Positions 16,500 to 24,787 of a stretch of DNA of 32,948 nt are shown piece after piece. The stretch comes from Gammaproteobacteria bacterium (lineage in GTDB: Bacteria > Pseudomonadota > Gammaproteobacteria > SZUA-152). Numbering within the stretch: position 1 is the stretch's first letter; each line of letters begins with the position of its first letter. The notes below the pieces were generated by a model. It had not been told where the DNA came from. It saw only the letters and a program-made list of their open reading frames with translations, and did not search any database. The stretch covers positions 1-32,948 of the forward strand of contig JAVVEP010000032.1 of assembly GCA_032250735.1 (NCBI GenBank). Direction: 5' to 3'. The position numbers and the translations under genes were made by a program.

Positions 16500-16748
16500 T
16501 CAGCTGGCGAGCGGTAGCTTGCGATGACCATGGTGCGCCGGCACGATAAAAGAACGCATTTTTATCAAGGTGGCATACAATGGGTCCCAGGCAGTGATTG
16601 CCGTCATCACGGGATAGACGGCCACCAGTGCAACCCAGGGGGGAACGGTATCGCTAAAAAACATGACACCGGAGATCAAGGCCGCACCGGTGAACAATCG
16701 CCCGATTACTTCGTAATCCGTCATATTTCTGCTTAATAATGTGTTCAT
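16500..16748 (-). CDS. DUF2892 (YgaP-type) inner-membrane protein
   Basis: An 82-residue protein with two adjacent membrane helices (about residues 13-55, IGRLFTGAALISGVMFFSDT and PPWVALVAVYPVMTAITAWD) and the DPLYATL motif that follows the second helix in YgaP-type DUF2892 proteins. I place the start at the second ATG (16748) because AGGAGG lies 8 nt before it, while the first ATG at 16754 is only 2 nt away. A good sigma54 promoter lies about 65 nt upstream and the NifA-like regulator gene follows, so nitrogen- or stress-linked control is likely. The molecular role of stand-alone DUF2892 proteins is unknown. Confidence 0.82.
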   Translation of the reverse strand: MNTLLSRNMTDYEVIGRLFTGAALISGVMFFSDTVPPWVALVAVYPVMTAITAWDPLYATLIKMRSFIVPAHHGHRKLPLAS

Positions 16749-16811
16749 CGTCATATCCTCCTGTGGGTTTCAGCTTAGTGAAACGCAACGGCCTAAGCTT
16801 TGCCTGGTAGT

Positions 16812-16829
16812 TTGCAAGCCACATGCCAA
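16812..16829 (-). promoter_or_regulatory. Sigma54 promoter of the DUF2892 gene
   Basis: Minus strand TTGGCATGTGGCTTGCAA matches TGGCAC-N5-TTGCA at 10 of 11 consensus positions, with exact -24/-12 spacing. The predicted transcript starts near 16800 and leaves a leader of about 50 nt before the AGGAGG. Confidence 0.75.
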
Positions 16830-16889
16830 GCGGCGAAACCATCACCAACACACTGAATAATTAGATGTTTTTTCTTAATCGATAAATGT

Positions 16890-17048
16890 TCACATCAGCG
16901 GGAGGCACCCAACAATGTCGACAATGTCGAGATTGTCGTTTCCTGGTTCGCGCAGAAAGAGGATGGCATTCCGGCCAGTCAGGGCGTGGATGATTTCACT
17001 GCTGTCACTACCTGCGGCGATGGTCTGAAACGACAGGCGCGTACAACG
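16890..17048 (-). pseudogene. Coding-like remnant continuing in frame after the glcF stop
   Basis: Directly after the glcF TAG the same frame stays open for 52 codons and reads SFQTIAAGSDSSEIIHALTG, then NAILFLREPGNDNLDIVDIV, ending at TGA. The hydrophobic pattern looks like a genuine protein C-terminus, but there is no in-frame ATG, GTG or TTG start. GlcF is already full length at its TAG. I read this as the surviving 3' end of a decayed gene. The short dyad CGACAAT-N6-ATTGTCG (16919-16938) lies inside it. Confidence 0.35.
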
Positions 17049-18269
17049 CTATTCGGGGCTGTGCGGATCCAGCAATTCAATCCAGTGCCTGACCGGCACC
17101 TGCGCCCTGGTCGCCATGTGCATCTGGCAACCGATATTCGCGGTGGCGATAAGCTCAGGTTGTTCGGCCTGCAGGGACTGTAACTTGTTGGCCAAAAGCT
17201 GCTTGGATAATTGCGGCTGTAAAATCGAATAGGTGCCTGCCGAGCCGCAGCATAAATGGGCATCCTCGATCTGGGTCAATTGATAACCGGCGGTGGTGAG
17301 TATCTGCTCGACCGTGCCGGCGAGCTGTTGACCATGTTGCAGGGTACAGGGGGCATGAAAGGCGATTTTTCGGCCCTGGCCGCGCGCGGCGAACCCGCCA
17401 AGATCTTCGGCGCCGAGCACCTCGCCCAGGTCACGGGTCAGCGCGGAGACGCGTGCCGCCTTTTGCGCGTAGGCGGCATCGTGCGCCAGCAAGGTCGCAT
17501 AGTCTTTTACCATCACGCCACAGCCGCTGGCCGTCATCACAATGGCTTCCGCACCCTGTTCGATATAGCTCCACCAGGCATCAATGTTGCGCCGGATGGC
17601 GACCAGTGCCTCTTCGTGCGCCGATAAATGCGCACTCACCGCGCCACAACAGCCCGCCTTCGGGGCCCGAATCAGTTCAATACACAGACGATCCAGCACG
17701 CGGGCAGCGGCGGCATTGGTATTGGGTGCGGTGACCGGCTGTACACAACCATCGAGCACCAGCATCTTGCGCGCATGGGAATTTTGCGGCCATGCGCCGG
17801 CGGCCTGTCTGACGGGAATCTTGGCCTTGAGCGCGGGCGGCAAAACGGGCCGGACCATGCGCCCGAGATTCAGCAAGCTAGCGAACACGGCCGTATTGGG
17901 GATCACCATGCGCAGCAGTTTGCGTATGACCTTTTCCGCCACGCCACGCCCGACCTGCGCCTCAACGACATGCCGGCCGATGTCGACCAACCGACCATAA
18001 CGCACCCCGGAAGGACAGGTCGTTTCGCAGGCGCGACAGGTCAGGCAGCGGTCCAGATGTACCTGGGTCTTGCGCGTAACCTGCTGGCCCTCGAGCACCT
18101 GCTTGATCAGATAGATGCGCCCGCGCGGTCCATCCAGTTCATCGCCCAGCAGTTGATACGTGGGGCAGGTCGCGGTACAAAAACCGCAATGCACGCAGCT
18201 GCGCAGGATCTGCTCCGCCTCCTGTCCTTCCGGCGTGACTTTGAATTTTTCGACCAGACGGGTTTGCAT
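17049..18269 (-). CDS. glcF: Glycolate oxidase iron-sulfur subunit GlcF
   Basis: A 406-residue protein, the usual length. Two [4Fe-4S] ferredoxin motifs lie near the N-terminus (CVHCGFCTATCP, about 26-37; CLTCRACETTCP, about 75-86). Two CCG cysteine-rich domains follow: one has AGCCGAVSAHL near 206, the other FHAPCTLQHG and HLCCGSAGTY near 304-345. It takes electrons from GlcD/GlcE to the respiratory chain and acts at the inner face of the membrane. It starts 6 nt after the end of glcE, the last gene of a five-gene operon. No strong ribosome binding site is visible, so translation is probably coupled to glcE. Confidence 0.95.
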   Translation of the reverse strand: MQTRLVEKFKVTPEGQEAEQILRSCVHCGFCTATCPTYQLLGDELDGPRGRIYLIKQVLEGQQVTRKTQVHLDRCLTCRACETTCPSGVRYGRLVDIGRHVVEAQVGRGVAEKVIRKLLRMVIPNTAVFASLLNLGRMVRPVLPPALKAKIPVRQAAGAWPQNSHARKMLVLDGCVQPVTAPNTNAAAARVLDRLCIELIRAPKAGCCGAVSAHLSAHEEALVAIRRNIDAWWSYIEQGAEAIVMTASGCGVMVKDYATLLAHDAAYAQKAARVSALTRDLGEVLGAEDLGGFAARGQGRKIAFHAPCTLQHGQQLAGTVEQILTTAGYQLTQIEDAHLCCGSAGTYSILQPQLSKQLLANKLQSLQAEQPELIATANIGCQMHMATRAQVPVRHWIELLDPHSPE

Positions 18270-18275
18270 GGCGGC

Positions 18276-19334
18276 CTACAGGTCCTGGTACATTCTGCCG
18301 GGATTGAAAATGCGCTGCGGATCAAAGGCGTTTTTCAATCGTTGATGCACCTGCGCAAGACCGGCATCCAGCGGCTGAAACACCGCGCCATCGCGGTCAC
18401 CGCCACGGAACAGGGCGGCATGACCGCCCACGGCAGCGACCGCCGCGCGCACGCTCCGCGCATCGGCATCGGTCGACAACCAACGCAGGCCACCGCCCCA
18501 TTCCAGCAGACTCTCACCCGCCAGCGCCAGGGCCGGCGCATTCGGCGGCACACTCAAACGCCAAAGCGCGCCGGCCTGTTTGAAAAAAGCCAGCTGCTGT
18601 TCGCGCAACTCGCGCCAGAAGCTATCGCCCTGCGCCAGCAGCTCACCGCCGATCTGCGCCCTGGCGACGTGTACGCCCTTTTCCGTGCCATACAGGCGCA
18701 CATACAGCCTGCCATCGACAAAGGCGCTCGCACTCAGCGGCAAGGGTTGGGTCGCCCACCGGTTCATGGCCTCGATCGCCCCGGCCTCTGTGCATTCCTG
18801 CACCAGGGTGGTTTCACTGGCCGGGCACGGCAGCACCTTCAGGCTGATATCCAGCAATACACCCAGCGTGCCCAGGGCGCCCGTCATCATCCGCGACACA
18901 TCGTAGCCGGCGACATTCTTCATCACCTCACCACCGAACCGCAGCACTTCCGCCTTGCCGTTAATGACCCGCGTACCTAACACAAAGTCTCTCGCCGCAC
19001 CGCTGTAAGGCCGACGTGGCCCGGAAAGGTTGCAGGCGATGGTGCCGCCAAGGGTGGCGGTAGTACCAAAATGCGGCGGCTCAAACGGCAGCATCTGCTG
19101 ACTGGCGTGCAGCGTCTGTTCGATCTGATCCAGCGGCGTACCGGCACGCGCGGTAATCACCAGTTCGGTGGGCTCGTAAGACACGATGCCACTATGCCCA
19201 GCGACATGCAGTGCTTCACCCTGTGGGGTGCGGCCATAAAAAGACTTGCTGTCGCCACCGACGATGCGCAGCGCGCAGCGCTCTGCGATGGCGGTCTCGA
19301 CTTGCTGTTGCAGGCTATTGGTCAGATCAGACAT
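18276..19334 (-). CDS. glcE: Glycolate oxidase FAD-binding subunit GlcE
   Basis: A 352-residue protein from the ATG at 19334 (MSDLTNSLQQQVETAI), matching the usual GlcE length of about 350. A longer frame start at 19397 would overlap glcD and is rejected. The FAD_binding_4 domain is clear: ELVITARAGTPLDQIEQTL, then FGTTATLGGTIACNLSGPRR and VMKNVAGYDVSRMMTGALGT. A GlcE-type C-terminal ending IFNPGRMYQDL is present. It forms the membrane-associated glycolate dehydrogenase with GlcD and GlcF, oxidising glycolate to glyoxylate. It begins 16 nt after the glcD stop. Confidence 0.94.
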   Translation of the reverse strand: MSDLTNSLQQQVETAIAERCALRIVGGDSKSFYGRTPQGEALHVAGHSGIVSYEPTELVITARAGTPLDQIEQTLHASQQMLPFEPPHFGTTATLGGTIACNLSGPRRPYSGAARDFVLGTRVINGKAEVLRFGGEVMKNVAGYDVSRMMTGALGTLGVLLDISLKVLPCPASETTLVQECTEAGAIEAMNRWATQPLPLSASAFVDGRLYVRLYGTEKGVHVARAQIGGELLAQGDSFWRELREQQLAFFKQAGALWRLSVPPNAPALALAGESLLEWGGGLRWLSTDADARSVRAAVAAVGGHAALFRGGDRDGAVFQPLDAGLAQVHQRLKNAFDPQRIFNPGRMYQDL

Positions 19335-19350
19335 GGTGATTGGGTTGCGC

Positions 19351-20850
19351 TCAAAACCGTTCCAGTTCGGGGAAGGCCAGCTCACCCTTGTGCACATGCA
19401 TGGCGCCGAATTCGGCGCAACGATGCAGCGTGGGCACCGCCTTGCCGGGATTCAATAATCCCCGCGCGTCGAATGCCTGCTTGAGCGCATGAAACTGGGT
19501 GAGTTCCGCCGGATTGAACTGGCTGCACATCTGGTTGATCTTTTCCATTCCCACGCCGTGCTCGCCGGTGATGGTGCCGCCCACTTCCACACACAGTTCC
19601 AGAATCCTTGCACCAAACTCCTCGGTGCGTTCAAGCTCGCCCGGGATGTTCGCATCATAAAGGATCAGCGGATGCAGATTGCCGTCCCCGGCATGAAACA
19701 CGTTGGCCACCGGCAGCTGGTAATGAAGCGACAGCTCATTCATGCGGCGCAGCACTTCGGGTAGGCGCTTGCGCGGAATCGTGCCATCCATGCAGTAATA
19801 ATCGGGCGAGATACGGCCTACCGCCGGGAAGGCGGCCTTGCGCCCCTTCCAGAACACGGCGCGTTCCTGTTCGTCGCGCGCGGTACGCACCTCGGTTGCA
19901 CCACTGTGCTGGAGAATCTCCCGCACCTGCATGACCTGCTCGGACACCTCCTCGTTGCTGCCATCGAGTTCGCACAGCAGGATCGCCTCGGCGTCACGCG
20001 GATAACCGGCATGCACAAAATCCTCGGCCGCCTTGATCGCCAGCCGGTCCATCATTTCCAGGCCAGCGGGAATGACCCCGGCGGCGATGATGGCGCCGAC
20101 TGCCACACCGGCCTTTTCCACATCATCAAACGCGGCGAGCAACACCTGGGCGCGTTCGGGAACGGGTAGCAGATTGACCGTGACCTCGACAATGATGCCG
20201 AGCATGCCTTCGGAGCCAGTCATAATAGCCAGCAAATCATAACCGGGACTGTCCAGCGCCATGCTGCCGATAGTGAGCAGCTCCCCTTCAATGGTGACAA
20301 TTTTCAGGGCGCGAATATTGTGCACCGTCAGCCCGTATTTGAGGCAATGCACCCCGCCGGAATTTTCCGCCACGTTGCCGCCGATCGTGCAGGCAATTTG
20401 CGAAGAGGGATCGGGCGCGTAATACAGGCCGAATGGCCGGGCCGCATCGGAGATCGCCAGATTGCGCACGCCGGGCTGCACGCGCGCCGTGCGCCCCTGT
20501 GGATCGAGGTCGAGGATAGAGGTAAAACGCGCCAGGCTGAGCAGCACGCCCTGCTCCAACGGCAGGGCGCCGCCGGACAGACCCGTGCCGGCGCCGCGTG
20601 CCACCACCGGCACATTCTGTTCATAACACAGCTTTACGATGGCCTGCACTTGCTCGATGGTCTCGGGCAGCACCACGACCATCGGTAGGCGCCGATAGGC
20701 GGACAGGCCATCGCATTCATAGGGACGCAAATCCTCCGCCTCGTGCAGCACCGCGCTGGCCGGCAGCAGGGCCTGCAAGCGGGCGAGCAGATCCGCCTTG
20801 CTGATGCGGGCCTGCGGGATCGCGTCAATGTTGTGCGTGTGTGTGTGCAT
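19351..20850 (-). CDS. glcD: Glycolate oxidase catalytic subunit GlcD
   Basis: A 499-residue FAD-linked oxidase. The FAD_binding_4 domain includes VPVVARGAGTGLSGGALPLE (about 85-104) and DPSSQIACTIGGNVAENSGG (about 148-167). The C-terminal FAD-oxidase_C domain carries NVFHAGDGNLHPLILYD and the active-site region GTITGEHGVGMEK. It oxidises glycolate (or D-lactate and related 2-hydroxy acids) to the 2-oxo acid. Placement directly before glcE and glcF fixes the call as GlcD rather than a stand-alone D-lactate dehydrogenase. ATG at 20850 begins MHTHTHNID; AAAGG lies 9 nt upstream. It follows the DUF1537 kinase gene by 105 nt in the same direction. Confidence 0.95.
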   Translation of the reverse strand: MHTHTHNIDAIPQARISKADLLARLQALLPASAVLHEAEDLRPYECDGLSAYRRLPMVVVLPETIEQVQAIVKLCYEQNVPVVARGAGTGLSGGALPLEQGVLLSLARFTSILDLDPQGRTARVQPGVRNLAISDAARPFGLYYAPDPSSQIACTIGGNVAENSGGVHCLKYGLTVHNIRALKIVTIEGELLTIGSMALDSPGYDLLAIMTGSEGMLGIIVEVTVNLLPVPERAQVLLAAFDDVEKAGVAVGAIIAAGVIPAGLEMMDRLAIKAAEDFVHAGYPRDAEAILLCELDGSNEEVSEQVMQVREILQHSGATEVRTARDEQERAVFWKGRKAAFPAVGRISPDYYCMDGTIPRKRLPEVLRRMNELSLHYQLPVANVFHAGDGNLHPLILYDANIPGELERTEEFGARILELCVEVGGTITGEHGVGMEKINQMCSQFNPAELTQFHALKQAFDARGLLNPGKAVPTLHRCAEFGAMHVHKGELAFPELERF

Positions 20851-20955
20851 GCCTTAAGGCCTTTGCCCGCTCAGATACCTTGCAGCAACCCATCGCCGCC
20901 TGTGGCACGCGGCAATGACTGTCTGCAAATTCGTTTTCATTACGGCTGTCTCCAG

Positions 20956-22308
20956 TTAGGCGGAGACCACCTGGCCAATCCCGGCCGCCAGCGTTGCCGA
21001 GAGGCGATTATAGACGGTCGCCAGCGCGGACTCGTCACCCACATTGCCCGGAAAAATCACCACCGGTAAGCGCGGATAACGCGGGTGATCCTCTGGACAG
21101 CGCACCACGGAACAGCCGGCGAGAATCTGCCCGACCACGCGCGAGGTGCGCAGCGCCAGCCCATCACTCAGGACATCGTTGGAGGTGATGCCGCCCTTGC
21201 TGATCAGGAAACCGATGCCCTGCGGCAGATTGCGCACAATATCCATCAGAAATGCCGACACCATCATACCGAAGGCCAGGCGGGTTTGCTGATCCGCAAA
21301 ATTCTTTTCCGTGCGGCTGGTAAAGATCACCACCGTTTTGCCGGCGTGATACGCCAGCGCTGCGGCATCGCAAAGGGAGCGCCGCAAGGCCTCGCGCTCG
21401 TGTTCGATGCGCTCGACATCCACTTCCAGCGGCACGATGCCCGGCTGCTGCAACAGGATATGCAATTGGGCCGTGGTTTTGCTGACGTGCGAACCGACGA
21501 TGACGGCGCCAGGTTTGCCGTTGCGCACATACTCGCGCATGGCATCGGCGGCGACGGGTTGCGGTGGCAGTTGTGCCAGCGAGGTCAGCAGACTCGCGGC
21601 GCTGCGAAACAGAAAGCGTTTGCCCTGCGCGGCGGCACGGCGGATTTGCGCGGCGAACTGATCCATATCACTCTGCTGCTCGGCATCCACCACTGCACAG
21701 GTGTTGTGCTCCAGCCCCAGCAGGCGCGCCTGAATATCCGTGCGCACATCGGCCAGGGTGAAACGCTCCACCTGTGCGGCCCTGATCCGGCCCTGGGTTT
21801 TTTCCTCCACATAGTCGGGCAAATAGCTGTGGCGAAAACCGAATACCGAATCTTTGGCAAACTCGGTCTCGTGCACCGGCACTGGCGTGCCGTTGACCAT
21901 GAGATAGTGCACGCTGTCGCGCGTCACCCGCCCGCCCTCAAAAAATGCGGGGGTGAGAAAGTGCGCATCGAAAGGTCCGAGCTCCTCGGCAATCACATCG
22001 GTTTCCACCGGGTAGTGGCCACGCAGGGTCGAGTCCGAACGGCTCACCAGAATCGGATTGATGTCGGTGCCGGACCCGGCCAGGGCATCGAGTGCCAGAC
22101 GCAGGTTGCGACACACTTCGCGCGTCACCCCGGCCGCCTCGGTGGCGCCCATGCCGCGCGTATTAGTGAGCACAAAAAATAGCGGCGAGGCATCCTGCAA
22201 TGCCGCTTTGAGCGTCTCGACATCCCACCGCGTCAGCAGCAGGCAACTATGCACCGTCTGCGATCCGGTCGGGTCGTCATCGAGCACGACGATTTTGGTA
22301 TCGGTCAT
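20956..22308 (-). CDS. Four-carbon acid sugar kinase family protein (DUF1537)
   Basis: A 450-residue kinase of the DUF1537/OtnK-DtnK-DenK family. The N-terminal substrate domain shows VVLDDDPTGSQTVHS at 7-21 and SRSDSTLRGHYPVETD near 109-124. The C-terminal nucleotide-binding domain shows VIVGSHVSKTT, FLISKGGITSNDVL and the closing VIFPGNVGDE. Known members phosphorylate threonate, erythronate, 3-oxotetronate or 3-oxo-isoapionate at the terminal hydroxyl; the substrate here cannot be read off. It lies between the phosphoketolase-like gene (81 nt upstream) and glcD (105 nt downstream). I infer that it primes the sugar acid feeding this operon. GGAG lies 8 nt before the ATG. Confidence 0.88.
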   Translation of the reverse strand: MTDTKIVVLDDDPTGSQTVHSCLLLTRWDVETLKAALQDASPLFFVLTNTRGMGATEAAGVTREVCRNLRLALDALAGSGTDINPILVSRSDSTLRGHYPVETDVIAEELGPFDAHFLTPAFFEGGRVTRDSVHYLMVNGTPVPVHETEFAKDSVFGFRHSYLPDYVEEKTQGRIRAAQVERFTLADVRTDIQARLLGLEHNTCAVVDAEQQSDMDQFAAQIRRAAAQGKRFLFRSAASLLTSLAQLPPQPVAADAMREYVRNGKPGAVIVGSHVSKTTAQLHILLQQPGIVPLEVDVERIEHEREALRRSLCDAAALAYHAGKTVVIFTSRTEKNFADQQTRLAFGMMVSAFLMDIVRNLPQGIGFLISKGGITSNDVLSDGLALRTSRVVGQILAGCSVVRCPEDHPRYPRLPVVIFPGNVGDESALATVYNRLSATLAAGIGQVVSA

Positions 22309-22389
22309 GGCCTGACTCCGTGGTGATTCATATAAGGTAGCAGGTGTCGACTGTCACTCTGGCCGACACCTGCCCGCGCCCGGCGCACC

Positions 22390-24612
22390 TCACTTGCCGA
22401 CGAGTTCTATCGCCCGCTGGCACATGGCCTCGGCGGTAATGCCGTTGAAGGCCATGATCTCGTCCGCCGTGGCCGTGGTCTCACCGCGCTTCCAGCAAAA
22501 GGTGTCGCGGCGTGGTGCGCGGCTGCGCAGCAACACCGGTTCGAGCACGGCACTGGGGCCGCCAGTGACCGCCAGCAGGGCGTCGGCATCGAACAGCGCG
22601 TTGAAATGATCATCATCCATGAAGGCATTGTCCGGCTCGGACACCGTATCCCACGCCACATCGGTGGGACGATAAAGCCGACGCGGATTCATCACCGCCA
22701 CGATGCGCACGCGATAGCCTTGCGCCTCGAGTTGATCCCGGGCGGCAAACACCGGCAGGAACACCATGTCACCGGTGGCAGCGATCACCACGCTGCCCTT
22801 GTCACCCCTGGCACTTTCGTACAGCGTAATGGCACCATCCTCGATGCCCTTGCGCGCATCTTCCAGCGATACATAAACCGGCAGCGGGCTTTTCGAGGCA
22901 ATAATGGCCACGCCCTTGTTGAAGCTGTTGATGCCCCACTCATACGCCACCTGGATGGCATTGGCATCACACGGGAACAGCGGATACACATTGCCGTTAC
23001 GCATCTGCGCGGCGAAAAAGTTTTCGATCTCCGGGCGCTGGTGGGTCCAGCCGTTGCGACCCTGTTCCAGCGCACCGGCGGTGAACATGCACATGACGGA
23101 CGGCGTCCTACGGCGCAGCTCGGCCATGGCCTGGGTGACGGTTTGTACAATCGGCCAGCCATTGATGGCAAAGCTCTCATACGACAGCCAGATGGCCCGC
23201 GAACCAAACAGCGACAGACCCGCAGCCAGACCCGCACAGGCGTCTTCGTTGAGCGGTTCATACACCTGACCGGTCGGTGTCTGGTTGTACAGCGCGTCTT
23301 CGGTCGGGTGACGAATCTTCAACACATCGTTGATGTTCTTCATGCCCGAGGCCTCGTTGCCATCGGCATTGGTGACCAGATACCGCGGGTCGGCCTTGCC
23401 CACCGCACCGACCAGCACGCCCATCGCCGTCGATGGCACCTGCTGGTCACCGATGGCGAAATCCGTGGTCGGCAGTTTGCCCAGCGGCGCAATCCCCAGC
23501 ACCGATTCGGTGACCGAGGTCTTCACCGCCGGCCCACCGCCGGCGCGCACGAAGTTCTCCCGCACCAGGGACCAGGCACGCGGCGAGATGGCGCGACGTT
23601 GCAGGCCTTCAATGATATGCGGCTTGTCCAGGGTGTCGGCCGGATACAGGTTGTGTGATTTGGAACCGACCGTGTGCACGCCGGCGCCTTTCATCTGCTT
23701 GATGATGAAGCAGGACAATATCCCGCTACTGGCCGCTCTGGCCGCGGCATCCATAGCTTCGAGCACCGCCTGGGCAAAGGCCACACGCCGGTCAAACGAG
23801 AAGTAGGTGCTGTCGACATAGGCCCCTTGCTGGTTGCTGTCATCAAAGTCCTTGGCGTCGACAATCACCACGTTCTTGAAACCGTGACCCTGCCAGTAGG
23901 CCGTCATCTCCGCATTGCTCATGCGCGACACCATGGAGTGGTGCTCCTGGCTGTAACCGTTCCACACCAGTACTGGCAGGAAGTTGGTGACCTCGGGATA
24001 GGCCACATTGAAATGCTGCATGGCGGACAGGATATAGGGCTCGCCCATACCGCCATCACCCATGGTGAAGGGGAAGAGCTTGTCGCAGTGCAACATGGCA
24101 CCGGCCAGGGCAAAGTGCTGGCCCTGCCCCAGCGGGCCGGCCGGGGCGAGAATGCCGGGGATGGCGCCGGACAGATGGCCGAGCAGGCCGTGACGCTCAC
24201 GAAAACGTGCCCGCATGTCCGCCACGGTCTTGATGCCCATTTCCTCCAGCGAGGTATCCAGGAACATGGCCGAGTAAAAGCCGGGGGCGTGGTGACCCAC
24301 TTCGGTAATGATGTTGGTGTGGCCGAGCATGACCAGCGAGGCATAGGCCTCGGTACTGGAGGCAAAGCCACCGGGGTGACCGGAGCCCTTGGCGCCGGTC
24401 ACCTGCAAGGTGAGATAGCGCAGGGCGTCGGCCATCAACAGGGTCTGATAGCCGGCCTGACGATCCTGGGCATTGGCCACTGCAGTCTGGCCTTCGGCGA
24501 TGACCGCCGCTGCCCCGAGCTGGTCAAATTCCGGCCATTCCTTGCCAAAATGCTGAATGCCTTCACAAAAATCGGGGATGGACTGCGGATCGTACTCTGG
24601 GATTGCGGACAT
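22390..24612 (-). CDS. Phosphoketolase-like thiamine-diphosphate enzyme
   Basis: A 740-residue protein of the transketolase/phosphoketolase superfamily. The N-terminal half has KGSGHPGGFASSTEAY (about 75-90), GHHAPGFYSAMF (about 106-117) and the TPP-binding GDGGMGEPY...VLVWNGYS (about 185-218). The spacing and the LPVL-NGY ending fit phosphoketolase (XFP) better than transketolase. The middle and C-terminal domains keep YEPLNEDACAGLAAGLSLFG and the XFP-like NGWTHQRPEIENFF and PCDANAIQVAYEW. XFP cleaves xylulose-5-P or fructose-6-P to acetyl-phosphate, but this divergent branch is also annotated as transketolase-like or even a xylulose-5-P 3-epimerase in databases, so the reaction is open. It heads the operon with the DUF1537 kinase and glcDEF. 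GAGGAG is 9 nt before the ATG, and a very strong hairpin lies in the leader. Confidence 0.8.
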   Translation of the reverse strand: MSAIPEYDPQSIPDFCEGIQHFGKEWPEFDQLGAAAVIAEGQTAVANAQDRQAGYQTLLMADALRYLTLQVTGAKGSGHPGGFASSTEAYASLVMLGHTNIITEVGHHAPGFYSAMFLDTSLEEMGIKTVADMRARFRERHGLLGHLSGAIPGILAPAGPLGQGQHFALAGAMLHCDKLFPFTMGDGGMGEPYILSAMQHFNVAYPEVTNFLPVLVWNGYSQEHHSMVSRMSNAEMTAYWQGHGFKNVVIVDAKDFDDSNQQGAYVDSTYFSFDRRVAFAQAVLEAMDAAARAASSGILSCFIIKQMKGAGVHTVGSKSHNLYPADTLDKPHIIEGLQRRAISPRAWSLVRENFVRAGGGPAVKTSVTESVLGIAPLGKLPTTDFAIGDQQVPSTAMGVLVGAVGKADPRYLVTNADGNEASGMKNINDVLKIRHPTEDALYNQTPTGQVYEPLNEDACAGLAAGLSLFGSRAIWLSYESFAINGWPIVQTVTQAMAELRRRTPSVMCMFTAGALEQGRNGWTHQRPEIENFFAAQMRNGNVYPLFPCDANAIQVAYEWGINSFNKGVAIIASKSPLPVYVSLEDARKGIEDGAITLYESARGDKGSVVIAATGDMVFLPVFAARDQLEAQGYRVRIVAVMNPRRLYRPTDVAWDTVSEPDNAFMDDDHFNALFDADALLAVTGGPSAVLEPVLLRSRAPRRDTFCWKRGETTATADEIMAFNGITAEAMCQRAIELVGK

Positions 24613-24643
24613 GTGCTGAACTCCTCTGTTGTAGAGACGGGCC

Positions 24644-24692
24644 CCCCTGGCCGGCAGCGAGTGGAGGGGGAGGCTCGCTGCCGGGCCAGGGG
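24644..24692 (-). promoter_or_regulatory. Strong hairpin in the leader of the phosphoketolase-like operon
   Basis: CCCCTGGCCGGCAGCGAG (24644-24661) pairs with CTCGCTGCCGGGCCAGGGG (24674-24692), an 18-bp GC-rich stem with one bulged base and a 12-nt loop. On the minus-strand transcript it ends 31 nt before the ATG at 24612. There is no U-run, so it is not a standard terminator. An attenuating or stabilising leader structure is possible. Confidence 0.6.
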
Positions 24693-24770
24693 TACCCGGT
24701 TAAAACCCGGTTTAAAGTGACCTCTTGCAGTACCTTACTAAAACAGTTAGGATTTCACAATACACAATCG

Positions 24771-24787
24771 ATTTCATAATATGAAAT
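24771..24787. promoter_or_regulatory. Dyad operator for the IclR-family regulator
   Basis: ATTTCATAATATGAAAT is a perfect 8-1-8 dyad that ends immediately before the IclR start codon. A degenerate copy (13 of 17 matches, ATTTCACAATACACAAT) lies at 24752-24768. The pair sits between two divergent units, as expected for a local repressor controlling both. Confidence 0.7.
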
